A stretch of DNA of 5,136 nucleotides from Candidatus Poseidoniaceae archaeon (GTDB lineage: Archaea; Thermoplasmatota; Poseidoniia; Poseidoniales; Poseidoniaceae). The position numbers were made by a program, and so were the translations under genes. Positions 1 through 5,136 of the stretch are shown one piece after another. The stretch lies in contig DUHU01000161.1 of NCBI GenBank assembly GCA_013330765.1, positions 1-5,136 of the forward strand, in the 5' to 3' direction. The stretch's first letter is position 1. Every line of letters begins with the position of its first letter. The notes beneath the pieces are model-generated. The model did not search any database. It had not been told where the DNA came from and was given only the letters and a program-made list of their open reading frames with translations.

Positions 1-1
1 C

Positions 2-397
2 GTGGCCGAGGTCCCTGTGGGGTACGGGACGCTCTTCCCAGACGCACGTTCGCCCATCAGCGGAATCCTCCACGAGTCCGACGTCCACGCTGGTTCCAGA
101 GCGCCCGAGGGGCACCGTTTGTTCCGGCTGATGGTTCCGCACGCCCGGTGGAACGGGGAGGAGGCCAGCATCCGCGCGGCCTTGCGTGACGCGCTTTCCC
201 CTGCCGAACCCCGCCTCTTCCGCGTCTTGGGAACCCAGCGTGTGCCGGCGCTCCGCCCGGGTCACATGCAGCGGGTCGCGGAGCACGCAGGACCCTGGTC
301 ATGGATCGGTTGGAACGCGACCGGAGTGGCCATCACGCATGTCGTGTCTGAGGCCGAACGCCTCGCCGACCTCATGCGACAAAAGCACGCTCAATGA
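2..397 (+). CDS. hemY: Protoporphyrinogen oxidase, FAD-dependent (C-terminal part, cut by left window edge)
   Basis: This is the last 131 residues of an FAD-dependent protoporphyrinogen oxidase (HemY/HemG/PPOX type), which oxidises protoporphyrinogen IX (or coproporphyrinogen III) to the porphyrin just before iron insertion. The GYGTLFP segment, followed by an ILHESDVHAGSRAPEGHRL stretch, matches the family's conserved 'G-GxLxP...S..F..RAPEG..L' block. Near the C-terminus, the GWNATGVAI segment followed by an alpha helix matches the GN-x-GVG-x end that closes the FAD site. The GTG at base 2 is only the first codon visible; a whole enzyme has more than 400 residues, so the Rossmann nucleotide-binding part lies upstream, outside the window. 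Its stop (395-397) lies inside the convergent ferrochelatase gene, giving a 26-base tail-to-tail overlap. The adjoining ferrochelatase supports the assignment over other flavin amine oxidases. Substrate preference cannot be told from this fragment. Confidence 0.85.
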   Translation: MAEVPVGYGTLFPDARSPISGILHESDVHAGSRAPEGHRLFRLMVPHARWNGEEASIRAALRDALSPAEPRLFRVLGTQRVPALRPGHMQRVAEHAGPWSWIGWNATGVAITHVVSEAERLADLMRQKHAQ

Positions 398-1391
398 GCG
401 AGTGAACACCAGCCACCCACGTGGGTTCGTCGTTCAGGCAAGGCACCACGCGGAAATCCTTGCCACCGGCCTCGATGAAGGTCTCACGGAGTTCGATCTC
501 AAGTTCTTCCAAGGTCTCGAGCCCGTCCACGACAAAGGCCGGGGCCACGACGGCGACGTTGGTGACGCCTCGCTTCGCCAGGTCCACCACGGCCGACGTG
601 GAGGCCGGAGTCAACCACTTGACCGGCCCAATGCGGCTCTGGTAAGACAGCGACCAGCGGTCCTCAGGCAAGCCAAGCGCTTCGACCACGGCGGACGTCG
701 TCATGTTGCAGTGGTGCGCGTAACACATCGCGTTGGCCGAACACGCAGTAGCGCAGCAGTTCTCCACTTTCTGGCAGTGTGCTCGAGTGGGGTCCGCCCG
801 ACGGACGTGTGAGAGCGGCAAACCGTGGTAGGAAAAGAGGATGTGAGCGCCGTCGTCAACGGCGTCCTGCAGGCTTGCGGTCAGCGGCTGGACGTACTCC
901 GGTTCGGTTTCGAAATGCTCCAGACGCCGAAGCGAAGGCGCCCATGCCATGTCGGACAAGACCTCCTCGGCCCGCTTCATGGCGCTCCCGGTCGTGGCTT
1001 CCGCATGCTGTGGGAACATGGGGGCGAGCAGCAGTTCGTCGACGCCCTCAGCGCGGAGCGCTTCAAGCCCATCTTGCATGCTGGGCACGCCGTACCGGAA
1101 GGCGTGCGCGACGGCCAAATCCCCGTCGCGTTCCTGCAAAGCAGCGACCATGCGATCCGAATGGACGCGCAGAGGTGCGCCCTCGTCCATCCAAATCTTG
1201 GCGTAGGCGGGCGCAATGCGCTTGGGGCGCGTTCGCAGGATGATGCCACGGACCAACAGATGACGCAGCGGAGCGGGCAAATCGATGACGTCGGGGTCAA
1301 GCAGGAACTCACGCAGGTAACGCCGGACCGCCTCTTCCGTCGGCGCTTCCGGCGTGCCGACGTTCATCAGCAGGACGCCGCGCTTGCCCAT
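372..1391 (-). CDS. hemH: Ferrochelatase (HemH) with internal cysteine cluster
   Basis: Ferrochelatase inserts Fe(II) into protoporphyrin IX (or coproporphyrin) in the last step of heme formation. Numbering from the upstream GTG at 1397 (341 residues), the N-terminal GVLLMNVGTPEAP block (7-19) is the family signature. LRVHSDRM (76-83) and RYGVPSM (101-107) follow. The catalytic His is in SYHGLP (189-194, H191), and the partner acid is in VDGLETLEE (290-298, E294). Between them, residues 208-230 carry six cysteines (C208, C214, C215, C219, C225, C230), the kind of internal insert linked to a [2Fe-2S] cluster in some bacterial ferrochelatases. No membrane segment is evident. The ATG at 1391 is preferred because a GAGG-type ribosome site lies 6 bases before it; GTG 1397 is the alternative and adds only two residues. 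It lies 63-69 bases downstream of the methyltransferase gene on the same strand, with no clear promoter between, so they are probably co-transcribed. Confidence 0.96.
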   Translation of the reverse strand: MGKRGVLLMNVGTPEAPTEEAVRRYLREFLLDPDVIDLPAPLRHLLVRGIILRTRPKRIAPAYAKIWMDEGAPLRVHSDRMVAALQERDGDLAVAHAFRYGVPSMQDGLEALRAEGVDELLLAPMFPQHAEATTGSAMKRAEEVLSDMAWAPSLRRLEHFETEPEYVQPLTASLQDAVDDGAHILFSYHGLPLSHVRRADPTRAHCQKVENCCATACSANAMCYAHHCNMTTSAVVEALGLPEDRWSLSYQSRIGPVKWLTPASTSAVVDLAKRGVTNVAVVAPAFVVDGLETLEELEIELRETFIEAGGKDFRVVPCLNDEPTWVAGVHSLIERAFVA

Positions 1392-1397
1392 GGTCAC

Positions 1398-1402
1398 GCC
1401 TC
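1398..1402 (-). promoter_or_regulatory. Shine-Dalgarno-like site for ferrochelatase
   Basis: Read on the minus strand, the sequence is GAGGCGTGACC followed by ATG. GAGG sits 6-7 bases before the ATG at 1391 but directly against the GTG at 1397. This favours ATG 1391 as the start. The match to the anti-Shine-Dalgarno is only moderate. Confidence 0.5.
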
Positions 1403-1460
1403 GACCCGGCGAACATAGGGCTTTGCTTGTCGCTCAGGGGCGTTCCCCTCGCGAAACACA

Positions 1461-2096
1461 TCACGTGCGTGTGAGTTTGAACACCGAAGACGTGATGCTC
1501 GACAGCCCTCGTTCACGCTCGTCGTCCAACACCAGGCGCTCAAGGCACTCAACGTCGAAACCTTCCGCGAAGAAACGCTGGACGTCCTCGTCGTGCAACG
1601 CAAAGGGTGGACCGTCCATCTCTTCCTGAGGGTAGGCGAAGGTGATGAGCAAGCCGACCGCGCCGGACTTGGTCTGTTGCCGGAGTTGTTCCACGTAGGC
1701 CTCACGCATCGTGTCGGGCAGGGCGATCATCGCTGCACGGTCGTACCACGCGTCGGCCTGAACGGTGCCCGGCGCAAGCCCGAGCGCATCGCCCTGAAGC
1801 AAGGTGAACGGCCCGCTGCTGTGCCGCACATGGTCGGCGTGTTCGGTGCGTTCGGGGGAAAGGCCCGCCTCGTCGAAGAAGGCCTTCACGCCCTGTTCGA
1901 CCAGTTCGAGCCCGACCACGGCATGTCCTCGCTCGGCCAACCAGTGCATGTCGAGGGATTTGCCGCACAGCGGAACGAGCACCTCGCAGCCCTCAGGGGC
2001 GCCGATGGAAGGCCAGTGCTCGACCATCTGGTCGTTATGAACGGCCCGATGCCAACCGATGTGTTCGGTCGCCCACCGGTGCTGCCAGAACGCCAT
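1461..2096 (-). CDS. tpm: Thiopurine S-methyltransferase family protein (SAM-dependent)
   Basis: This is a 211-residue SAM-dependent methyltransferase of the TPMT family. Microbial members methylate thiopurines in vitro, and some methylate selenium or tellurium oxyanions; the natural substrate here is unknown. The N-terminus MAFWQHRW (1-8) and IGWHR (13-17) match the 'FW..RW....GwH' block that caps the active site. The SAM-binding motif VLVPLCGKSLDMHWLAERGH (39-58) runs into VVGLELV (60-66), whose acidic residue should hold the ribose. GDALGL (102-107) and the WYDRAAMIALP segment (117-127) are also typical, and the length is normal for the family. It is cytosolic, with no signal peptide or membrane segment. 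ATG 2096 is the only possible start: no ATG, GTG or TTG occurs in frame before the stop at 2154-2156. It precedes ferrochelatase and is divergent from the 2186 gene. No strong ribosome site is visible. Confidence 0.9.
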   Translation of the reverse strand: MAFWQHRWATEHIGWHRAVHNDQMVEHWPSIGAPEGCEVLVPLCGKSLDMHWLAERGHAVVGLELVEQGVKAFFDEAGLSPERTEHADHVRHSSGPFTLLQGDALGLAPGTVQADAWYDRAAMIALPDTMREAYVEQLRQQTKSGAVGLLITFAYPQEEMDGPPFALHDEDVQRFFAEGFDVECLERLVLDDERERGLSSITSSVFKLTRT

Positions 2097-2147
2097 GCAT
2101 GGGCGTACGTCACGCGTTTGATGAATCCTTGCGCAGAAGGCATTGAA

Positions 2148-2161
2148 CGAAAACTATAAAT
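2148..2161 (+). promoter_or_regulatory. Archaeal-type BRE/TATA promoter for the 2186 gene (possibly bidirectional)
   Basis: CGAAAA (2148-2153) followed by CTATAAAT (2154-2161) resembles an archaeal BRE plus TATA box. The TATA centre is about 25 bases before GTG 2183 and 28 before ATG 2186, the spacing expected if the transcript begins at the start codon itself. No Shine-Dalgarno sequence precedes that codon, in agreement with a leaderless mRNA. On the minus strand the same box reads TTTATAG and could drive the methyltransferase gene with a leader of about 35 bases. The surrounding 2140-2190 is much richer in A and T than its flanks. Confidence 0.6.
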
Positions 2162-2185
2162 GTTAATAACACATGTCCATTAGTG

Positions 2186-2995
2186 ATGTTTTGGAAAATT
2201 GATGCGGATGAACGAGGCACTGCGACGACGCTTGGTCAAGCCCGAGCACAACTCCTCCAAGACGGTTCTTGGGGCTTGAACGAGATGGCCGTGGAGGCGA
2301 TCAACGGCGTGGCCTTGGGCCTCCGGCAGGGGTGGTGCCTCCACGTGGACGTGGCCGACAACGACGAGGTGCTCTTTTTGCGGGCCATGGACGACTTTGC
2401 TGCGGCGATGCAGCCGCTCGGTCTGCACGCTGAGCCGGGCTTTTTCATCAATCGGAAGAAGACCTCCGTTCGCAACATTGTGCAACCTGGCCTTCCCTTC
2501 ACCACCCGCGTCCGTTTCAAGGACTGGCCGGTGGAATTCGTCCACAGGGCCGTCATCGCCATCTCGTGCTCACCAGAGGTGGCCAGCGCCATGTTGGACC
2601 GTTACGCCGTTGCGGTGGCTGGTCGTGGCCGCTTCTTTGATCGGAGGGCATGGCAGCCGCCGAACAACGTTCGCGAGGAGATGGCCAAGCTGGCGGCGAT
2701 GCTCGGGGTTCCTGAAGCGGTCATCGAACATCGCATGGAGCACTTCCCTCAAGGGGCGCTGATGACGCTGGACAACGGACATCAGCTCGAATCCCTGCAC
2801 GACGCGCCGGACTGGACCTGTGAGTTGTTCTGGGCGTTTGAGACGGGTTTTGACGATCCCTTCAACGACGACAACGCTAGCATCAGCCGGGACCATGCCA
2901 TCCACGCCATGACGGTCCTCGAGGCCGGTCCAACATGGACGCCTGAAGGGTGGGACGATACGCACGGTAGCACGGATGAGGAGGTGAATCCATGA
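2186..2995 (+). CDS. Hypothetical protein, 269 aa, first gene of a coupled pair
   Basis: I do not recognise this protein. It is 269 residues from ATG 2186 (270 from GTG 2183, directly before it). There is no signal peptide or transmembrane segment, so it is probably cytosolic. The N-terminal half contains a WGLNEMAVEAINGVALGLR segment and a hydrophobic stretch WCLHVDVADNDEVLFLRAM that alternates like beta strands. The middle has a basic patch (FFINRKKTS) and a FKDWPVEFVHRAVIAISCS segment. The C-terminal third is acidic, with FDDPFNDDN and EGWDDTHGSTDEE. Coding quality is good: the frame is long, its composition resembles that of its neighbours, and a promoter-like box sits at the expected distance. 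I chose ATG 2186 because the TATA box indicates a leaderless start there or at 2183. Its stop overlaps the next gene as ATGA, so the two products are probably made together and may interact. Confidence 0.8.
   Translation: MFWKIDADERGTATTLGQARAQLLQDGSWGLNEMAVEAINGVALGLRQGWCLHVDVADNDEVLFLRAMDDFAAAMQPLGLHAEPGFFINRKKTSVRNIVQPGLPFTTRVRFKDWPVEFVHRAVIAISCSPEVASAMLDRYAVAVAGRGRFFDRRAWQPPNNVREEMAKLAAMLGVPEAVIEHRMEHFPQGALMTLDNGHQLESLHDAPDWTCELFWAFETGFDDPFNDDNASISRDHAIHAMTVLEAGPTWTPEGWDDTHGSTDEEVNP
2980..2987 (+). promoter_or_regulatory. Strong Shine-Dalgarno site for the 2992 gene
   Basis: GGAGGTGA lies 4 bases before ATG 2992, inside the 3' end of the preceding coding region. It is complementary to the usual 3' end of prokaryotic 16S rRNA (AUCACCUCC). 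It fixes the start of the small downstream gene and, together with the ATGA overlap, supports translation from a shared mRNA. Confidence 0.8.
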
Positions 2996-3264
2996 GCCAG
3001 GAAAAGGCATGGTGGGAGCTGAAACCGCTCCAGTTGAAGCACTACAAAACCGCGAGCGGCGCAAGGAAATACGCGCAACGAACGCCGGGCCGTTGGTACA
3101 TCGCGACCTCCGATGACCGCTGTTTCACCAGCGATGAAGAGAAGGAAGACCTGGGCATCTGGGTGGCCGTCTTGGACACGCGTTTCGAGATCTTCCGGAA
3201 GGCGGGCATGGACGTCGATGCGATGTACACCGTCCACGAAACCGTCATTGGGCACGCATCCTGA
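2992..3264 (+). CDS. Hypothetical small protein, 90 aa, second gene of a coupled pair
   Basis: I do not recognise this 90-residue protein. ATG 2992 overlaps the upstream stop codon (ATGA, 2992-2995) and follows a GGAGGTGA ribosome site by 4 bases, so both start and expression are well supported. The chain is charged and rich in aromatic residues: AWWELKPLQLKHYK near the N-terminus, then GRWYIATSDDRCF, DEEKEDLGIWVAVLDTRFEIF, and a C-terminal MYTVHETVIGHAS. The alternation of hydrophobic and polar residues in the second half suggests a small alpha/beta fold. There is one cysteine, no membrane segment and no export signal. It is likely to work with the protein encoded just upstream. It ends 11 bases before the convergent SOUL-family gene. 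Confidence 0.75.
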   Translation: MSQEKAWWELKPLQLKHYKTASGARKYAQRTPGRWYIATSDDRCFTSDEEKEDLGIWVAVLDTRFEIFRKAGMDVDAMYTVHETVIGHAS

Positions 3265-3275
3265 GGTCCTGGACC

Positions 3276-3827
3276 CTACCGTGATGCGACGGGCAGATGG
3301 ATTTCGTTGCGGCGCATGAAGGGCAGCGTGGTCCCAGGATTGTCGTAGACCGCGAGCCGGTACGGACCGCTCACCTCGTGGCCTTCCGCTTCGACCATGG
3401 CCTGCAAACGCTGGGCGAGCCTCGCGACTTTGGCCGGTCGCGACAGGCCGCTGAAGGCCAGCACGGCGACGGTATGGGCCTCCACGTCGAGCAGGTGAAC
3501 CCCCGCATCCCGAGGTGTGGGCAACGCGTCAAGCGCGTGTTCGGAGGGCATCGTGAAGGCGAGCATGGAGGCTGAATCTTCCTCCCACAGGTGCACCGGG
3601 GCGGTCATGGCGATCCGCATCCCGGCCTCGTTTCCACCGAAGATGTAGCCGGCGACCCGACGGAAGGCGCTGCCGTCGCTGCCTTGGCCGGGCCCGGCTT
3701 TCTGGACGCGGGCTTGGACCGTGGGCGCGTAACGGCGCACCTCGAAGCCGTCGTGGGTGGCAAGCACCTCGTGGGCCGGTTCCTCAAGTCCTCCGGCCAT
3801 GTTGCTCCCCAATCCAACGGCTCCCAT
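3276..3827 (-). CDS. SOUL-family heme-binding protein
   Basis: This is a 183-residue member of the SOUL/HBP family. Animal members bind heme or porphyrins; roles of the prokaryotic ones are mostly unknown. FEVRRYAP (28-35), AFRRVAGYIFGGN (54-66), IAMTAPV (72-78), VAVLAFSG and the C-terminal YDNPGTTLPFMRRNEIHLPV (161-180) are the family's landmark blocks, in the right order and at normal length. There is no signal peptide or membrane anchor, so it is probably cytosolic. The start is uncertain: at ATG 3827 a GAGGA directly abuts the codon with no spacer, whereas Met10 (ATG at 3800) has GGGGAG four bases before it and still leaves the whole domain intact. The gene is convergent with the hypothetical pair and divergent from the HNH gene. 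Two heme-synthesis genes lie within 3 kb, which may be relevant to its function but does not prove it. Confidence 0.92.
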   Translation of the reverse strand: MGAVGLGSNMAGGLEEPAHEVLATHDGFEVRRYAPTVQARVQKAGPGQGSDGSAFRRVAGYIFGGNEAGMRIAMTAPVHLWEEDSASMLAFTMPSEHALDALPTPRDAGVHLLDVEAHTVAVLAFSGLSRPAKVARLAQRLQAMVEAEGHEVSGPYRLAVYDNPGTTLPFMRRNEIHLPVASR

Positions 3828-3842
3828 TCCTCTTGAAGACGC

Positions 3843-3850
3843 TTTATATC
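3843..3850 (+). promoter_or_regulatory. TATA box for the HNH gene, in a divergent spacer
   Basis: TTTATATC in the 44-base gap between divergent genes. Its centre (about 3846) lies 26 bases before ATG 3872, the classic archaeal spacing for a transcript that begins at the start codon. No Shine-Dalgarno sequence precedes that ATG. On the minus strand the element reads GATATAAA; by the same spacing its transcript would begin near 3820, inside the longest SOUL frame, which fits a SOUL start at 3800 better than at 3827. Confidence 0.6.
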
Positions 3851-3871
3851 GACTCGTAAATTCTCGCGTCC

Positions 3872-5136
3872 ATGGGTGAGGGGCTTGTTGAGGCCTTCGT
3901 CGAGGAAATTTCGACCCTTGAGGGCCCTGCGAGGATGACCGATTTCTTCAACGCCTTCTACAAGAAGCACGGCACCGACAAGGCGGGTTTGAGGGAAGCC
4001 TTGGAGGCGCCCACTTCCGGTACGTGGGCAAACGCCCTCGGTTCGAGGTATTCCAACCTCATCACCATCACACCCCACCATTTCCGGCCCATTCGTGCGG
4101 GCCAACCTCAACGCCAGGGCGACGACGCTCAGCACGGCCCTCACTCACGCCTCCCGGAAGGGTTGGCCAACCACGTCAAGCGATGGAAGGCCACGGTCGC
4201 GGCCTTCGTGTCCAGCGGTTCGAAGATGAAGAAGCGGCAAAACCGACGCGCCATCGCCACCGCCGCAGCCGGGACGCCGTGTCCGACCTGTGGTCGAAAC
4301 CTTCGAGCAAGCGGGAAGCGGCGCGGCACCTACAGCACCGTTGAACACATCGTACCCCTCAACCTTGGAGGAGACAACACCTACACCGGTGCATTCCCCC
4401 AATGCGTGGCGATGTGTTTCGATTGCAACACGGTTCGCAACACACTCGTCGCCAGGGAAAAGGCAAGCAGAACCGGCACGTCTCCCGACCGCTTTGACGA
4501 CCTCGTGGAATTCCTCATCTTGCAGGTCTACGATCCTGAATCGATCGGGGACTCTCCGCTCTGGAAAGCGTTTGACCGGGAATTCACGTTGAGGACGAAA
4601 CGGTCGCCTGAACCGGTCTCACACCGTAGCGGAGCCAGCAAGCGTTCCACGTCGAAGATGGATGCTCGAACGTGGGTCGTCGTCCCTGGCCCGTCCACCA
4701 ATCCTGCGGCCTTGGTCCATGAGGTCTCGCTGGGTCGCATCGAGTCCCACACCGACCGCATCGTCATCGTTCGGCAAGAAGACGCGTCACGCACGGACCT
4801 TCGCCCGTGGATCCGATTGGACTTCCAACCCATGATCGCTCCCTTTGGAGCCTCGGATTTGCACCTCAGCGTGGCCAAGTTGACCTACCAACGCAAGGGA
4901 TTGGTGGACCTCTGGATTCATGCCTCGCTCTCCTCCGATGCGCTGGAATCGCTCGTCACGACGATGGGCGGTCACGTGACAGAGTTCACCGGCCATGCCG
5001 ACCGCGATGGCTCAATAGGCGGTATCGGCTTCTTTGGACGCTTGCTTGCGTTGTTCCGACCTCGAAAGCAAAACCCTCCGCTGCGTCTCGATGCAAAAGA
5101 AGCGCCTCCGTCTGACACGGGCGCCACTTCGTCAGA
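3872..5136 (+). CDS. HNH endonuclease-domain protein, multi-domain (runs off right window edge)
   Basis: The frame from ATG 3872 is open for 421 codons to the window edge. Residues 137-190 (bases 4280-4441) form an HNH-type nuclease domain: zinc-binding pair CPTCG (137-141), catalytic EHIVPLNLGGDN (158-169), and CFDCNTVRN (182-190) with the second CxxC pair and the terminal N residues. This fold cuts DNA using a metal ion. The N-terminal 75 residues look like a small helical domain ending in strands (MTDFFNAFYKKHG, then SRYSNLITITPHHF), possibly a winged helix; this is a guess. Residues 100-130 are very basic and could contact nucleic acid. Residues 206-240 are helical, and 243-262 form a Ser/Arg/Lys-rich linker. 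A further region (265-375) has alternating strands and no fold I know. Residues 385-395 are short and hydrophobic, followed by a basic, proline-rich tail. A stop at 3857 excludes earlier starts, and the TATA box 26 bases upstream supports a leaderless start. Host role (repair, defence, mobile-element maintenance) cannot be assigned. Confidence 0.82.
   Translation, partial: MGEGLVEAFVEEISTLEGPARMTDFFNAFYKKHGTDKAGLREALEAPTSGTWANALGSRYSNLITITPHHFRPIRAGQPQRQGDDAQHGPHSRLPEGLANHVKRWKATVAAFVSSGSKMKKRQNRRAIATAAAGTPCPTCGRNLRASGKRRGTYSTVEHIVPLNLGGDNTYTGAFPQCVAMCFDCNTVRNTLVAREKASRTGTSPDRFDDLVEFLILQVYDPESIGDSPLWKAFDREFTLRTKRSPEPVSHRSGASKRSTSKMDARTWVVVPGPSTNPAALVHEVSLGRIESHTDRIVIVRQEDASRTDLRPWIRLDFQPMIAPFGASDLHLSVAKLTYQRKGLVDLWIHASLSSDALESLVTTMGGHVTEFTGHADRDGSIGGIGFFGRLLALFRPRKQNPPLRLDAKEAPPSDTGATSS

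Noticed and set aside
186..812. Long plus-strand open frame (208 codons) across the end of the oxidase gene and opposite ferrochelatase.
   Set aside because: It lies antisense to a clear ferrochelatase and in another frame of the oxidase, and its Arg/Pro/Ser-rich translation has no domain; a shadow frame of GC-rich coding DNA.
1436..1449. AGGGG-CGTT-CCCCT inverted repeat between the methyltransferase and ferrochelatase genes, a possible terminator hairpin.
   Set aside because: The stem is only five base pairs with no T-run after it on either strand, and such short GC palindromes are expected by chance in GC-rich DNA.
1593..2159. Plus-strand open frame of 188 codons opposite the methyltransferase gene.
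   Set aside because: The minus strand carries all the TPMT motifs in order, so this is its antisense shadow.
2570..3064. Minus-strand open frame of 164 codons opposite the hypothetical pair.
   Set aside because: It spans the junction of two plus-strand genes that have a promoter-like box, an ATGA overlap and a strong ribosome site; it has no comparable start signals.
4057..4082. CAT/CAC-rich, repeat-like stretch (ATCACCATCACACCCCACCA).
   Set aside because: It is short and irregular and is explained by coding for an ITITPHH segment in the HNH protein.
3605..4144. Minus-strand open frame of 179 codons spanning the SOUL gene start, the spacer and the start of the HNH gene.
   Set aside because: It crosses the TATA-bearing spacer and shares bases with the SOUL gene in another frame; its translation resembles no protein and includes out-of-frame SOUL sequence.
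4024..4344. Plus-strand open frame of 106 codons within the HNH gene.
   Set aside because: It is in a different frame from the continuous frame that carries the CxxC and EHIVP motifs.
3872..5136. HNH gene read as part of a mobile intron, restriction system or prophage.
   Set aside because: I see no intron boundary, methylase, integrase, terminal repeat or phage structural gene in the window to support any of these.

Overview
The window is a GC-rich stretch of chromosome-like DNA, densely packed with genes on both strands and with very short spacers. Two short AT-rich islands (about 2140-2190 and 3840-3865) are the only breaks in the composition. Both hold TATA-like boxes lying about 25-28 bases upstream of a start codon, so the downstream transcripts would be leaderless. 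The one clear operon-internal gene instead has a near-perfect GGAGGTGA Shine-Dalgarno sequence. Leaderless first genes after a TATA box, plus Shine-Dalgarno use inside operons, suggest an archaeon. The end of the classical protoporphyrin heme pathway, the GC content and the aerobic gene set would fit an uncultivated marine euryarchaeon (Marine Group II/Poseidoniales-like) best. That taxonomic placement is inference; a bacterial origin is not excluded by the proteins alone.

Layout, left to right. 2-397 (+): the C-terminal end of an FAD-dependent protoporphyrinogen oxidase, cut by the left window edge. 372-1391 (-): ferrochelatase with a cysteine-rich internal insert; its 3' end overlaps the oxidase gene tail to tail by 26 bases. 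1461-2096 (-): a thiopurine methyltransferase-family protein, upstream of the ferrochelatase on the same strand. 2097-2185: divergent intergenic region with a TATA box. 2186-2995 and 2992-3264 (+): two unrecognised proteins in a translationally coupled pair (ATGA overlap). 3276-3827 (-): a SOUL-family heme-binding protein. 3828-3871: a 44-base divergent spacer with a second TATA box. 3872 to the right edge (+): a long open frame, unbroken to base 5136, encoding a protein with a central HNH nuclease domain flanked by unrecognised N- and C-terminal regions.

Three of the seven genes concern heme: the oxidase makes protoporphyrin IX (or a related porphyrin), ferrochelatase inserts iron, and the SOUL protein may bind or carry heme or porphyrin. 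The methyltransferase, the hypothetical pair and the HNH protein have no evident link to heme. There is no tRNA, rRNA, CRISPR array or insertion sequence that I can see, and no gene-free stretch longer than 300 bases. The items most worth following up are the HNH protein, the unrecognised coupled pair, and the ferrochelatase cysteine cluster in a probable archaeon.
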